Positions 47,094-59,606 of a stretch of 64,000 bases of DNA are shown one piece after another (position 1 is the first letter of the stretch; every line of letters begins with the position of its first letter). The DNA is from Incurvaria masculella (lineage: Eukaryota; Arthropoda; Insecta; Lepidoptera; Incurvariidae). The notes beneath the pieces are model-generated. The model saw only the letters and a list, made by a program, of their open reading frames with translations. It had not been told where the DNA came from and did not search any database. A program made the translations under genes and the position numbers. The DNA lies in the NCBI GenBank assembly GCA_946894095.1, contig OX335655.1, positions 12,524,001-12,588,000 on the forward strand, given 5' to 3'.

Positions 47094-47647
47094 TTAAGGT
47101 GGCCAAACCCGCTCAACTCCCCATACAAACGGGGAAAGAAGATCACGCCCATATTTCTTATCAGAGATCCCAAATTTTGCTCAAAAGAGCTTTATTTGAT
47201 CGTACTAGATGTCTGATGACCGTTGGTATTGTAAAATTGTGTTTAGTTTCTAAGTTATAAGGTCCGAAAGTTCGATTTTTTCGCGCTTTTGATACAATAA
47301 CTTTGGTGGTTTATTAGGCAATGATAAAGTAAGAATATCTTAAAAAGATTAGTCATCAGACATAGCTTATTTAATCAAGATTTATAATAATCTATTTGGT
47401 TTTTGTTAGATTTTTTACTACAGCGGTCGTGGTTTACTTTTAGCTATAAGTCCTTTTGAAATAAAAAAAAATCGTAAATCTTACCAAATCATACACTATG
47501 CACATTATCTTTTTTGTGAACATGTTGCATCTTCCTCATCACGAAGCCTGTCTTTTTCTTTGAAACAGAGAAGATCCCAGAGCGCAACAGCACGGTTTTG
47601 TACAGTGCCCGCGAATGAGTTAGTCCCGCCGGGTTGGGTCACCTTAA
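47094..47647 (-). mobile_element. MITE-A, complete, TTAA target duplication
   Basis: Opposite orientation to 32446-32996; TTAA at both ends (47094-47097, 47644-47647). Ends GGTGGCCAAACCCGC / GCCGGGTTGGGTCACC. Length 554 bp. Confidence 0.85.
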
Positions 47648-47759
47648 CATAAAACAAATGTAGGCAGAAATAAAAAAAAAAACTTGTTTGCAATTCAGTT
47701 CAATGTCGCTGTGTTAAACGTAGGAAATATCCTTCGGTAATGGTACATATAACGTACTA

Positions 47760-48440
47760 TTTAGATTGCATTATGCCCGAGCGAGGTAATGACGCTGCGG
47801 AGTGGTTGGCGAACCGAACACTTCCATCACAGAGCCCCTCGGAATATCAATGAGGCGCCCGTCCACATCTGCCTTCGCGCACTCCGAAGGATTGGACGCA
47901 TCGCACACCCTGGGCACACGCCCTGCTGTTTATGGGAGTCTCGACTCCCGGCATCTATCGTCGTGCTTGATACAGCGACGGAGGAAGGACCGAAACACTC
48001 TTACGTACAATGTCGTTGTGTAACCTCAAATTAAGAACAATGGGACTTATTGATGGACACATGTGTTTAGGACCTTCAGTTAAGCATCGGTACCCTAAAA
48101 CGGATAGAAATAAATAATAACTCTAGTAGCAATAGAGAAATGTCTTCTATTGTTAGAGAACTTTCGCCGGGACCGCGCGACGCAAAAAAACTACATTATT
48201 TTCGCCGTCGACGCGTCCGTACAGCGATGTAATAACGTTATACCGCGCCGGAAGTTGCCGCCGAAATGAGATTACTCTTCCTTCCGTCACTCGCGCGCTA
48301 TTTTCCGAAAGCCTCGCGCCAAACGCAATTAGCGGGCGCGAACTAGTATTGTGGACCAGTTGACGAGAGAGCAAGTATTTTAATAGCGTGCGGCGCTGGA
48401 ACATTTCAGCTCTAAAGAGAAATGCATTCACATTCATACT
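47760..48440. other. GC-richer unique DNA, no gene recognised
   Basis: Higher GC than the surroundings, including CG-rich DNA at about 48165-48340. Short open frames in several phases match nothing I know. Could be a remnant gene, a regulatory region or a non-coding RNA. Confidence 0.35.
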
Positions 48441-48444
48441 CCAC

Positions 48445-48815
48445 AAGTCTGGAATTACTTCCGGAATGAAGGGTTCTACGGTACTCCGAGAACCGGTAAA
48501 AACGATCTACCCTCTACTCCGGAACTGATGTAAACACATTCCGGAGTTTTCCACTCCGGAACTTTCCTATAAGCCCACTGCGGAATGGTAATGAGCCCAC
48601 TCCGGAGTAACTCAAATATACTGCTGATTCCCAGAACGCCAGTTTTAGCGAAAATAGACTTATAATCACTCCAGAGTCGATTGGAAATAGAACGATCCAC
48701 AAGAATGCATTTCTCTATGGAGACGGAATGACCCTAGGGTTGGACATTCCGGAGTGACCTTGTAAGCATTCCGAAATTGGTCATTCCGAAATGAGCTTTA
48801 CACCATTTCGGAGTT
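48445..48815. repeat. Cluster of CATTCCGGAGT / ACTCCGGAATG motifs
   Basis: About a dozen copies of an imperfect palindromic motif centred on TCCGGA in either orientation, 15-60 bp apart, for example ACTTCCGGAATG, CTACTCCGGAACT, ACATTCCGGAGTT, CCACTCCGGAGTA, ACATTCCGGAGTGA and CATTTCGGAGTT. The spacing is irregular, so it is not a simple satellite. Confidence 0.7.
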
Positions 48816-48849
48816 AATAGTAGGCAAATAAATAGCAGTAGGTTAATTT

Positions 48850-49602
48850 GGTGAGGAGTGGTTAAAGGAGTCATTAAAGTAGAGGATGCGGGTTCTCGGA
48901 CTCCCCTGACAATATGGTTTTGAAGCGGAACTTCTTCTAGCCGCGATTCGCGCTCGAGTAAACTGAGAAAGACGTCACAATAATCGGCGGGTGGACGATT
49001 CCATTATGACATAAACTCTTCTGGCCGCCCCACAAGCGTTAAATTGAACTGCTCTATGGAACTTGCATCCCTTATTCCTCCTAATCCATCCTTTATTCGG
49101 AACACTCGTTTTAGAGAATCATGGCACAAATTTGCTGGTTGAAATTAGTTTTTGAGATTCTACTTGTCCTGAATATGCTTGAGCCACGAAGGTGAAGAAC
49201 CTACATGGCTTGAGCTCGTTCGCAACCGATGTAGATGGCACGAAGGCGCCATTTGTCGTGATCTCTCCAAAAATTTAAAATAAACAGTTTCTAGAACTAG
49301 AATAATTACCATCGCGCTAAAGCATTTTTTTATGCGGCAAATTGTAATGGAGCATACATTGTGTTTTTTTTTTTTTTGTATGTGGTTTTAGGTCGTCTTC
49401 TTTAAAGTCATTTATTTTAATTTTTATTTAACTAATTCTCAAATAACTTCTACACCTTAACACGAGCTGTGTCATATTCACATGATTGTATTAGATCTTT
49501 AATGAACCAGTAATCTCATATCACTTGCTTTTTTGTAATTACCTATCTCCAGGTACACTTTTTCTTATTACAAATAACGCCACCTTCAAAATGTATACTT
49601 AG
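48850..49602. other. Intergenic DNA
   Basis: No gene or clear repeat seen; a T-run near 49365-49378. Confidence 0.35.
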
Positions 49603-49760
49603 GGCCGAGTGCACGAAAGCACAAAAAATCAAAATCAACGTCAACGTATGATTAAACACGTCACATTGAATGGACAGTATGGAAGGCACTCCATGCGGTT
49701 CACTAAAAGTGACGTGTTTGAACATTGATTAAATCAGCTGTTTCTTCGTGCAATCGGGGC
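49603..49760. mobile_element. MITE-D, about 158 bp with inverted ends
   Basis: GGCCGAGTGCACGAAAGC at the left and TTCTTCGTGCAATCGGGGC at the right are near-complements. Further in, TGATTAAACACGTCAC pairs with GTGACGTGTTTGAACA. Non-coding palindromic element. Confidence 0.65.
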
Positions 49761-52320
49761 TTATTCTTGTTTTAGTGAGGGATAGTTTTGAAGACAGATC
49801 TTTATTCTTGTTACCAATTACTTCTTTGTAACTGTGTTTTATTGTCTGCCTTTGTTTTTCCTCCAATAATAAATAAATAAATAAATTGAAATGGAGGTTC
49901 AGAGGGGAAATGCACAGAGCATTTTAGGTACTATGTGCAGCTCGGCTGGCATGCAGGAAATGTTCTATTTAGTTTAGTATAATTTTAGTTAGCGGTAAGT
50001 TGCTGATTATATTTTGTTAGATTAAAAGTTTATGTATTTTAATAAAGTGTGTAATATATGATTCAAACTTTAAAGACAAAAAAAAAGACTAATTACTAGC
50101 ACACCATGATCATTTAATCTCCTCCTTAGATGGAGCAAAGGAATTATCAAGATTACGCCTATTTTTTTTACGAGCCGTTACACAACGTGTTTACCTTTCC
50201 GTACGCTTTATCTCTATTCTACTATGTCAGGTTCAGTCACAATGACTTTGACATTACTTTTATGTCTTAATCTAGTGGAGGATATAATCGTTTATTGCAT
50301 CTATAAAAATTTAACGTTCCTGTAGCTCTTAAGACAACATTAAAATGAAACTAGAAGCCACTCGTCATCATAATTTTGCAATGTAATAATTTATTGTTTA
50401 AGGAGAAAATACAGAAAAGTATAAACATAAATTGTAAAGGAGAAAGAATCTCTCTCCACCTTAGATGAAAATTCCTTTTTCATCTAACTCTCCACTACAT
50501 TTCCCTCTTGAACATAAAATCATATTGATGCTTTACAAGGGTTATCATAAACACAAAATAACATAAACAGTAACACATTTAAATCAGAATTAAACTCATA
50601 CAATTAATAATAGATAATCACACTTTAAATAAAAAGTAAATCCATTTACAGGATTTCTATTTATAATACAAAAATAAATCGTAAGGATTTTAAAAATCCA
50701 TTGTCTGTAATCAAACTTCATAACGCTTTTGTCCGCAGCGTATTGCATAGCATGTCGTTACTAGAATCGATTTCCGTCCGGATTCAAGTAAATATTTTCA
50801 AGGGTAGCAAAAATGTTAGACACGTTAAGTGCGGTTTTTTAAGAGTACTTCTTTATTATAGTTTCCATCCTTTACCATTATATCCTTTTGTAATTCATAC
50901 TTATAGTCTCAAAACATCAACTTTCGTATTCAGAGAGCATCTGTAAAAATTTAGTATGAGATTAGCACCGGACTAACCATACAAAAACCGGTTTATTACA
51001 GCGGGTTAAAGTTATCCGCCCATTCTGAATCAACAGTAAATCTCTGCCATTATACACTACATTATTAAATACATTTATTTTGGCGTAGAAAATGAAACGT
51101 TTTATTAACATTTTTTAACCTTGGTAACCTTATGTTAAGGATGCTTAGTTTGGAATATTTACCATAATCGGAGCCCAGTATATAACTAAAACGCATTCCA
51201 CAACTTCTCAGAAATGATAACGTATGAATGCAGAATATTTATTTATCTTCAAACATTTTCTACTACTACGGGTTCTACGTACCTGACTTCTTTGAAGTTC
51301 TTCGTCAATCTGTAGGCCTATTCTTGGAATTCAGTGCTCAGGAATAAGGAATCTTTTAGTCTAAAAACCGCTTTTACAGCGGTTGTCAAAGCTATTTTCT
51401 CCACGGAAAATCTGGAATCATTTGATTGCGATCTCCGTAATATTTTCGTCGAGAAAATCGGTTTTACAAAGCGGTTTCCTCGACTGAAAGATACAATTAT
51501 TCCTAAGCAAGGAATTCTAAGAACGGGCCTTCTGACCTCGGTACTTTAGGCTACGTAGCTTGGGCACGACGATTTCACTTCAGCTGTGTAAATCTGTTTC
51601 GTTATTCTTTCGTCCCCTCATTCCAACCACCCTTCTCAATTCTCTTAACTTTTTAAGTTGAAAACGCAATGTATCTTCCTTGGAGTTAAAGTTTTTTCAA
51701 ATCATGTTCAGTTACATACTTTCCTCACGTTGCACCGACAATTGAACCAAATTCGAGAGTCTGTCATAATAACATCGATTTTAGAGGAAGGGATTCTTTT
51801 CCATTCGCTTACAAATACGCGACTTTATTTATAAATATTTCGTGTATTTTCCACCATTTGACGGTTGGATTCGCATTTTTTTAAAGACGTTTCTATTACC
51901 ACGGGCGAAAAAGAATTGATAAGAAATTGAAATGAGAAGGGTAGTTATAGACTTGATTATAATCTGTGCCATAACCAGAATGAAAAAAAATGTTGCCATG
52001 AAACGATGTGCCTAAGCGATGTAAAATTTTAGTGATAGGTAAAGACTGTCACTCGACGCAGCATAATGCGGTAGAGAACCTAATGTTTGTTTTTATTGAT
52101 TTCTTTACGTATTTATTAATTTAGAAGAAAACACAAACAGAAAACATAAATAACAACATTATTGAAGAATACAAGGAATCTCCCTCCACTACCTTTCCCT
52201 CTGGACCATAAACTAATATTGATGCTACACAAGAGTAATCTTAAACACAAAATTGACTGAAACAGAAACATGTTTGTAACAGAGTAACTTAGGAGTAATA
52301 GAAATTAATTTGAGGTTACA
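49761..52320. other. Intergenic DNA with one duplicated block
   Basis: The stretch at about 50400-50560 (TCTCCACTACATTTCCCTCT, AAAATCATATTGATGCTTTAC) resembles about 52130-52270 (CTCCACTACCTTTCCCTCTG, AACTAATATTGATGCTACAC). These are two diverged copies of an unnamed repeat. Otherwise nothing recognised. Confidence 0.45.
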
Positions 52321-52734
52321 TTTTGTTTTTTTTTATGCGACCTGACATGGATGGCTAATACCACATAACTACCGTTATGATATTAGCCCAATACACCACA
52401 TTCCCGAAGGAATTAGGTGCCATGCCAGGACCTTCCCTTTATGAGGCACGGCTACATTGAACTGGATGGAAAACACGGACAATTTTTCATTGCCGCTTCG
52501 ACCATCTTTTCATCCAATGCGATGGTACCAACCCGGGCGGGCTTAAACCCTACCACCTAGTAGGGGAAGGGGACCTACAGTTTTACATGGATTCCGAACC
52601 ATGGAGCAGCTCGCATTCGTGACGAAATGCACTTATCGAACTCTGAAAGAGAAAGACAGTGGTGCAAGTTGGTATTGAACCCGGGCCTCTGGTACGCTAG
52701 GCCAGTCCCCGCGCCACTAGGCTACGAGCCGCTC
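52321..52734 (-). mobile_element. SINE with tRNA-like head, well preserved
   Basis: T-run, ATGCGACCTGACATGGATGG, complete body, and head complement CCCGCGCCACTAGGCTACGAGCCGCTC. About 410 bp; one of the cleanest copies and a good reference for the consensus. Confidence 0.88.
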
Positions 52735-52775
52735 GTACATTAATAAAATAAATTATTCTAAGCTTCAGAAGTTCA

Positions 52776-53115
52776 ATTAGGGACCCTATTACTAAGCCTC
52801 CGATGTCCGTCCATCAATCCGTCCGTCCGTCTGTCACAGGGCTGTATCTCATGAACTGTAATAGGTAGGCAGCTGAAATTTTCACAGAGTTTGTATTTAT
52901 TTTGCCGCTATAACAACAAATTAAGATTAAATTAAGTCAGATTAAAAAAATATTAAAAATTAAGGGGCGTGATTTTTTTGTGTTAAATCTTGTACGATGG
53001 TACGGAACTCTCCGTGTGCGAGTCCGACTCGCACTTGGCCGTTTTTTGTGTTTAAACTTGTACGAAGCTACGGAACCCTTCGTGGGAGCGTCCGACTCGC
53101 ACTCGGCCGGTTTTT
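52776..53115 (+). mobile_element. Dispersed repeat P copy with duplicated end
   Basis: AGGGACCCTATTACTAAG, CGTCCGTCCGTCTGTCACAG, TTTGCCGCTATAACAACAAA, and the terminal GAGTCCGACTCGCACTTGGCC at about 53020-53040. The terminal block is then repeated once (TTGTACGAAGC...CGTCCGACTCGCACTCGGCCGG) up to 53113. Confidence 0.75.
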
Positions 53116-53387
53116 TCAAAGAACAGTTTTCTCGAAGGCGAATCATTCTCCCACGCGTCCCGCCGGCGCGGGGCGGGGCGGCGCGGCCCGCCGTTCGTCA
53201 CGACACGCGCACCGAGCACGCCCCGACTCGAGAATCACTCTCGCTCTCCGCTCGATTGTCTGTTTTCTTTGCGCGAACAAACAACTTTTCATTCTTGACA
53301 AATCGTTTTACATCTTGGGGCCTAGGCTTCGTCGCACGAGTGACGCAGAGGGTTATGCTGTGAGTTTTGTGCATTTGAAGGGCTTCT
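53116..53387. other. GC-rich island with GC-box-like sequence
   Basis: GC core at about 53155-53225, including GGCGCGGGGCGGGGCGGCGC, lying between two same-strand copies of repeat P. It has the look of a promoter/CpG-rich region or of host DNA carried between repeats; no coding exon recognised. Confidence 0.45.
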
Positions 53388-53683
53388 TTTTAGGGTTCCG
53401 TACCCGAAAGGTGAAAATGGAACCTTATTACTGAGCCTCTGCTTTCCGTCAGTCCGTCCGTTTGTCACAGGGCTGTATCTCATGAACCGTAACAGGTTGG
53501 AAGCTGTAATTTTCACAGATTATGTATTTATTTTGCAGCTATAACAACAAATGTGCATAATTATAAATAAATAAAAATTTAAGGCCACCCACAAAAAACG
53601 TGTTATTTTTGGGGTAAATATTGTACGATGGTACGGAACCCTTCGTGTCCGAGTCCGACTCGCACTTGGCCGGCTTTTTGAAC
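53388..53683 (+). mobile_element. Dispersed repeat P copy
   Basis: TTAGGGTTCCGTACCCGAAA at the start, CACAGGGCTGTATCTCATGA, TATAACAACAAATG, and the terminal CGAGTCCGACTCGCACTTGG. Same orientation as the copy 270 bp upstream. Confidence 0.8.
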
Positions 53684-54215
53684 CCCATTGTTCACACGTC
53701 ATGTAATTTAGCGTGATGCTTAGTAGCCAATTAGTTGCGATAAAAAGCAAGCTATACGTAGGTGCCAACTGCCTCAATATCATATGAGTGGTTATCTAGT
53801 TATAATCAATCATACAGACGGACGGCATAAGTTACATTTTATATGGACTAGAAATGGACAGTGTTAATAGTAACTACAAATTGCTCGCATGTTATTTGCC
53901 TAAATCATGCACAAATCTCTGAAATATCACCTACCAATGATTATCGGTTGATTCAAGACGATTTTACAGAGCTAAACTTAAACGCAATGACTCATAGCAG
54001 CGACATCAGCTGGGATTCCCGCTCACATTTTCCTGTTACCGTCTCTCGAGCACGGAATAGTCTCGAGCTAAGGTCTTGAGAATTAATGAAGCAAACTTAT
54101 TGGGCACAATGTGCTTACGTAATTAATGTAAGGCATTGTCTGCTTCTTGCTTCAACTTTGGCAGGTTTACCATTTAGTGCAGGAAAATTCAATATGGCAA
54201 CATTTTTATCGTTTT

Positions 54216-54600
54216 GAGCGGTTCGTAGCCTAGTGGCGCGGGGACTGGCCTAGCGTGCCAGAGGTCTGGGTTAAATTCCGGCATGCCACACTTTCTTTCT
54301 CTTTCCGAGTTCGATAAGTGCATTTGGTCACGAATGCGAGCTGCTCTATGGTTAGGAATCCATGTAGGTTCTCTTCCCCTACTAGGTGGTAGGGTTTAAG
54401 CCCAGCCGGGTTGGTACCATCGCATTGGATGAAAAGATGGTCGAAGCGGCAATGAAAAATTGTCCGTGTTTTCCATCCAGTTCAATGTAGCCGTGCTTAT
54501 AAAGGGAAGGTCCTGGCATGGCACCTAATTCCTTCAGGTGGGCTAATATTATAACTGTAGTTGTGCGGTATTAACCATCCATGTCAGGTCGCAAAAAAAA
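54216..54600 (+). mobile_element. SINE with tRNA-like head
   Basis: Head GAGCGGTTCGTAGCCTAGTG and GGGTTAAATTCC (box B with one change), body, and tail GTCAGGTCGCAAAAAAAA. Lacks about 20 bases in the body near 54365 and near 54540. Confidence 0.85.
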
Positions 54601-56203
54601 TCCAAAAAGATCTGTTCACACTAGTTCACACACTGGCGTAAGCCGTTGCTTAGAAGATAGATCTTACAGGTAGACAGGTCGTCTATTCAAAATTCTTACA
54701 CAAAAGTGTAAATTAAGCTCAACTAGGAGATAAAGATAAGTTTCGGTAAGATCCATATACCAAAAGTTACCAAGCCAAACCAGCATGGCTAAATTTAAAA
54801 TTAAAATGTTTATAACAGAACTTTATATTCATCGTACTTACGCTCTTCGAAAACACGTTTAACCACTCTATATTCGAAGGACTCGAAATACCAGTTGCTG
54901 CAACCTTAGTGAATGCATAAGTCAACGGCCTGCAGATCGTAAAATTTGGTCATATGATGTAATACTCGTATGTTGCTATTTTTTTACCTTATGGTAGAAT
55001 TTTTGCTGCATTTTAGTATTCAACCTGACGAACAGTTTTAATTTGTAATTTTCGTAAAAAATATGCGGGTTTTATCGATCATAAACAACCGTTTGGTTTT
55101 TTTTATAAATATTTAAGGATATACAAAAAACACTTTAAAATTTAAATTAACTTCATACCTATTTTTATATTTCAGTTGCGATAAATAAATCAATAAATTA
55201 TAGTTTAATTTGCATTAAGTTTTATTCAAAATTGTAAATGAATGACTTAATATATGTGTAACTCGGTTCGAAATCAGCGTATTCGTTTTAGATATTTTAT
55301 CTGCTAACATTGACACGAAGAGTTCACACAAATCTAAAAAGTCGTGATTCGCAAAAAATCAACAATGGAAGTGTCATCTTTTCCGTTGTATCGGAATAAG
55401 CGTCCCCAAGTAAACCTCAACACTTCCTGGGAGGAAACTCGCTAACGCGCTGCGTCAATCCAGCGAGGCGCGAACATCAAACGGTGATGTCAATCTTTTT
55501 TTCCAGCCGGAAAAACTTCATCTCTCGGCTCTGTTATGTAACAAAAAGTCCGATTTAATAAAACTACACGATGGCGTCGCTGTCAGAGTGACACCGCTCG
55601 TCGGCGAATCGCACGTTGTTGCCGGTTTGCGCCTACATAAAATCGCGCGCGTATTTTAAAATTGGAACGAAATGTCGTTTGTCTGATTCGTTTATCTGCA
55701 ATTTTATTTTTGATTCCATTTTACGCCCGTTTTTAACGGGCGCAGTGTTTACCTTGTTAGTTCGGATAGTCAGTTGTCGTTGCTTCTAGTGGTTTTTTAC
55801 TGGTTTAGTAACGACGGAAGAACTATAGTGATTAAGAAAATAAAAAATGAGCATATAACAAACCGTAAAAAAACATTCCTTTCTTGAGTCGCTTTGTTTT
55901 GTCTGTTTGTTTTGTATTCTGCCGATTTCCATATAAAAACCACCAGTTAAATTGAAACGTGCCATATCACTTCGAAATGAACTTATAGTGTTGCAAAAAA
56001 ATATTGAGCCACGAGATATTGTGTTTGATGTCAAAATAACCAGTTCGCGCCTATCGGGCAACGACTTTACCAATGTCTGACGCAGCACAGAGCTAACAGC
56101 AAAGTCCCTGCATCCGTGTGAAAGTGAAACATTTTTTTTTTGTAATAAAGTACAGTTAACTAGGCAAATTGTGCAAGAATTTGAGAATACCTAGATATAA
56201 AAA
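54601..56203 (+). promoter_or_regulatory. 5' flank and probable promoter of SLC26-like gene
   Basis: AT-rich to about 55400, then GC rises (55430-55660). An arthropod initiator-like TCAGTT lies at 55770-55775 in TAGTCAGTTGTCG. The distance to the ATG at 56204 implies a 5' UTR of about 430 bases, spliced or not. No TATA box at the right distance. The start site is a guess from motif and position only. Confidence 0.3.
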
Positions 56204-56398
56204 ATGACTATAAAAATGGTGCGGTGCACGCCCGCGTCAGCGCGGCGGTTCGTGAGCGGGCTACTGCCCATAGTGCAGTGGTCGCGGGGCTACGGGCTGG
56301 AGACCGGAGTGTGCGATCTGGTGGCCGGCGTCACTGTGGCGCTCACGCTGGTGCCGCAGTCGATAGCGTACGCGTCACTGGCTGGCTTCGAGCCGCAG
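56204..56398 (+). CDS. SLC26-family sulfate/anion transporter, first coding exon
   Basis: Membrane anion transporter (SLC26A11-like) that carries sulfate or other anions by exchange or uniport. The exon encodes 65 residues and ends in CAG|GTGAAT. Visible: an arginine-rich start, LPIVQW, then DLVAGVTVALTLVPQSIAYASLAGFEPQ as the first transmembrane segments of the family, here split for citation as VAGVTVALTLVPQ and AYASLAGFEPQ. A second in-frame ATG four codons on (56216) has a better context (A at -3, G at +4), so either may start translation. Full-length relatives are about 600 residues; the remaining exons were not found before 64000, so the intron is at least 7.6 kb. Confidence 0.8.
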
Positions 56399-57195
56399 GT
56401 GAATGGCACACGCACACATACCTGGCTTACGGCCGACTTAACACGAGATGTTTTCACGTGAGTGCAGGTCGTACCAAACTTTATGGACGACGCGAAGTTG
56501 GCTCGTTTCGCTGCGCCTGCGCAGAACACAAATTATCGGACAGCGAGGCGCGGGGGACGTGCTGTACCCTGCGCAAATTCGGACTCGACGTGTATTAAAA
56601 TCGGCCATAAAGTTTGGTACGAGCTGTAACTGTCCTCTGCTTTGTAGAAGGTTAAAGTGTTCGGGTGCTCGCTATGTAAATTTTCCCTCAAACTCACGTG
56701 TGACTCACGTGTTCATGAGTAGCCCGTATAGTCATAATCATATCGAATTGAGGAATAGCAATGATAATTAAGTAATAGCATTAATAGACACCTCTTGCCA
56801 ACCAACCTGCAAACATACACGTAATGTGTATATTTGCAGATTGGTTTGTTAAGTACATTTAGAAGATGAGCCACATTAAGAAATGTATTATATACTTTAT
56901 CACGTATCTCACCATGATGACTAGACCCATGTTAATTGGCTAATCTTAGAAAATTACACTTCTCGAATATTTGTAGGCATAGGATACAAAAAGTATTAAG
57001 ACATGATAAGACATGATATAATTTTCAAGCAGCTCAGTTTATTTTTTATTGGAACTATGTTCCTTATCGCGCGTTTCGCGGATGAGAAAATGTGTCCGAC
57101 ACTTTTCCTGTCAGAGACAGCGACACTGATGCGACACTTTTGCTGTCAAAGAAACAGAGCTCGATTCCTCCCGTCAATCTCGTCTTTAACTTTTA
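56399..57195. other. Intron 1 of SLC26-like gene, first part
   Basis: No second exon recognised. Short inverted sequence near 56800-56860 (CCAACCTGCAAACATACACG...TTTGCAGATTGGTTTG). Confidence 0.4.
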
Positions 57196-57512
57196 AGGTG
57201 GGCCTTCCCGCTCAACTCCCCATAAAAACGTGGAAAGAAGATCATGCCCACATTTCTTGTCGAATATCCAAAATTGTATCCATAACAGCTTTATTTGACC
57301 CAACTAGATGTTTGATGACCATTGGCATTGAAAAATTGTATATGGTTTCTAAGTTATAAGCTCCTAAAGTTAGAAATTTTCGCGCGTTTTGGATTAATCA
57401 AGAAAATTGAGTCATCAAACTTGTTCCATGAAGATTCAAAATCAATTTAGTTTTTGTTTGATTTTTGACTACAGCGCGAATGAGTTCGACCCGTCGGGAA
57501 GGATGGCCCTTT
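57196..57512 (-). mobile_element. MITE-A copy with internal deletion
   Basis: AAGGTGGGCCTTCCCGCTCAAC and AACGTGGAAAGAAGATCATGC at one end, GCGAATGAGTTCGACCCGTCGGGAAGG at the other, about 230 bp shorter than the full element. Confidence 0.7.
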
Positions 57513-58221
57513 TTTTAGGCCCCAATTTTTAGGCATTTATCCTGTACGGCTTGGAAGTTAAGAAGCTCCGCTCGGGTGAATGCCCAAAATTAAATTATGG
57601 CGTCGTGACCGATTTTGATGCTATGTTCAGTCAATCTTCGATTAGCCCAGCAGATGATCCCGTGAAGTCTGATTGTTTTAATTTGCGTGTAAATTACATT
57701 CAAATCGCAGGGCCAGCACGGAACGAGTTTCTCTCAGACCCGTCAAAGAATACATAATCTAAACTGTCTTCCCGAACTTAGGCACTGCGTTTCGGGCACT
57801 GCTATGGGATGACAGGACGATTGCATTAGTCTGTAGCATAAGCCACTCTTAAAATTGCGTGAAAAAACCTGTGCAGTGCATACTTATAGCGAAAGGAACA
57901 TCACATCTCGTAATTTTTATAAACACTGGTTTCTCTTCAACGTCGTCACATTGACTTAAGGTCGTCTGTATGCTAAATTAAGTATGACATTTCGGTGACC
58001 TCTAGAACTATCATCAACTATTATCACCACAACCTCTTCACGCGGGTGTCAGTTAGTCTGCATTGTTAGTCTGTACTATTGTTAGCTTGTCAAACTTACA
58101 TTAAACGTACTCTCAAGGACAACCTAACATAATTACGGCGTTTGCTTTAGTTACTTTAACTTTTTTTGCCTCCCTTGGGATTCTACGCACATACAAATCA
58201 CATAGTATGTAACGACCTCTC

Positions 58222-58440
58222 TTCTTCTTCTTCAGCCTTTTTTGCTGTCCACTGCTGGACGTAGCCCTTCCCCAGACTTCGCCAAATTGTGCGGTCTCCT
58301 GTTTTTCTTCGCCAGTTGTCGACGTTTAACGTCTGACCAACGTGCTGGCAGTTAGTCGCCGCTTCTTTTCCCTGTGTTGGATCTCCACATCAAAACTTCA
58401 GTGCTCCATCTGTATCCGTAACGACCACTACATATCTCAA
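58222..58440 (-). mobile_element. LINE 3' end fragment
   Basis: On the minus strand the segment contains GGTCAGACGTTAAACG and GGGGAAGGGCTACGTCCAGC-AGTGGACAGC, ending in a GAAGAAGAAG run. This is the lepidopteran LINE end encoding a W...GEGLRPAVD-type C-terminus with frameshifts. Confidence 0.5.
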
Positions 58441-59105
58441 AAGTAACCAAACTCTGTGGGTCTTAATCATCGAGCATGGAAGGACAAGAGTAGCGCTCGA
58501 AACTCATTCGCATGGCGGTGGCGTAGCCACGAGCTAGTGTAAAACGTCTAACTGTAGTTCGCTTACGAATCGACTAAATAGCTCATGTAAAGTTTATAGG
58601 TGTTGTTTAAAGTTTAGAAAATCTGTAGTGTGCGGATTTGTAAGTGAACTCACTCGCCGGCGCTGCCGTCTTTGCATGTGAAGTGGCTACGTCACCTTAC
58701 GAGTTTCGGCAGCTGCTATCATGCTCGCTAGTCCTGACTCACTACGCGCGTTTAGCCGGCAGGTTTTGGTTATATTTCGTTGCAAATTGTTTGATTAAAC
58801 ATTCATTTTAGAATACAAATTTCCATTTAACGATATATTGTTTCCAATATATTGTGAATGTGACTGAAAGAAATATCCAATGTCTCTTTATTTCCAGTGT
58901 AACGTCATGAAAATACTTCAGTTCTAGTTGTACTCGTGTAAACATGTAGTTTTTCAACGTGTTATCAGCTGTTACTTTCCCAAAATTCTTATCTCAATCT
59001 TTGAAAATGTAATAATAATTAAGATGGTTATTCGATACAGAGCGCATCATCCTCGGCGCAACAGAAGTCATTGGCATTTGCAAGGAAAACATGTGTGGGT
59101 TGAAC

Positions 59106-59260
59106 ATGCCTGAACCTTACTTTTATGAGCACTGCTACATTGGACTGGATGGAAAACACGGACAACAATGCCGCTTCGACCATCACCCCGGACGGGCTTA
59201 ATCCTACCACCTAGTAGGGTAAAGGGAAGCAAGCCCCCGCGCCCCTGAACCACGAGCCAC
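59106..59260 (-). mobile_element. SINE copy with internal deletions
   Basis: GAACCTTACTTTTATGAGCA, ACATTGGACTGGATGGAAAA, TGCCGCTTCGACCATC, then CTACCACCTAGTAGG and directly GCCCCCGCGCCCC...CACGAGCC. The middle of the body and box B are lost. Confidence 0.7.
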
Positions 59261-59606
59261 TGTAATAGACGGCGTTTCGAGATAACCTAAAAATCACTCA
59301 AGAAGTCTCACTTCGTAATGGACGTCTCCCACATTTATTCCAGCTTCATCGACAAATAGGTCTTGTAATGAGACGCGCACCATTGTCGTCCAATAAGACT
59401 TGCTGTTGGCTGTTTCCTGGTCTTTGTGTACAATGTCAATGCTCTTAGAATAGATCCTTTCGCTAAATTCAGCGGAACAAACGACGAGGACAAAAAAGCG
59501 AATTTTGTTGAACTTGTCGATGTAGTTCGAGTCAGACCTTTAAATTCAAACAAAACTTTTTTTTTTATTGTATTTGAATGGCTAATATAACACCTAAATT
59601 CATATT

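Noticed and set aside
48153..48446. 97-codon minus-strand frame next to the CCGGA cluster
   Set aside because: It depends on local GC richness, shows no recognisable domain, and neighbouring frames are equally open.
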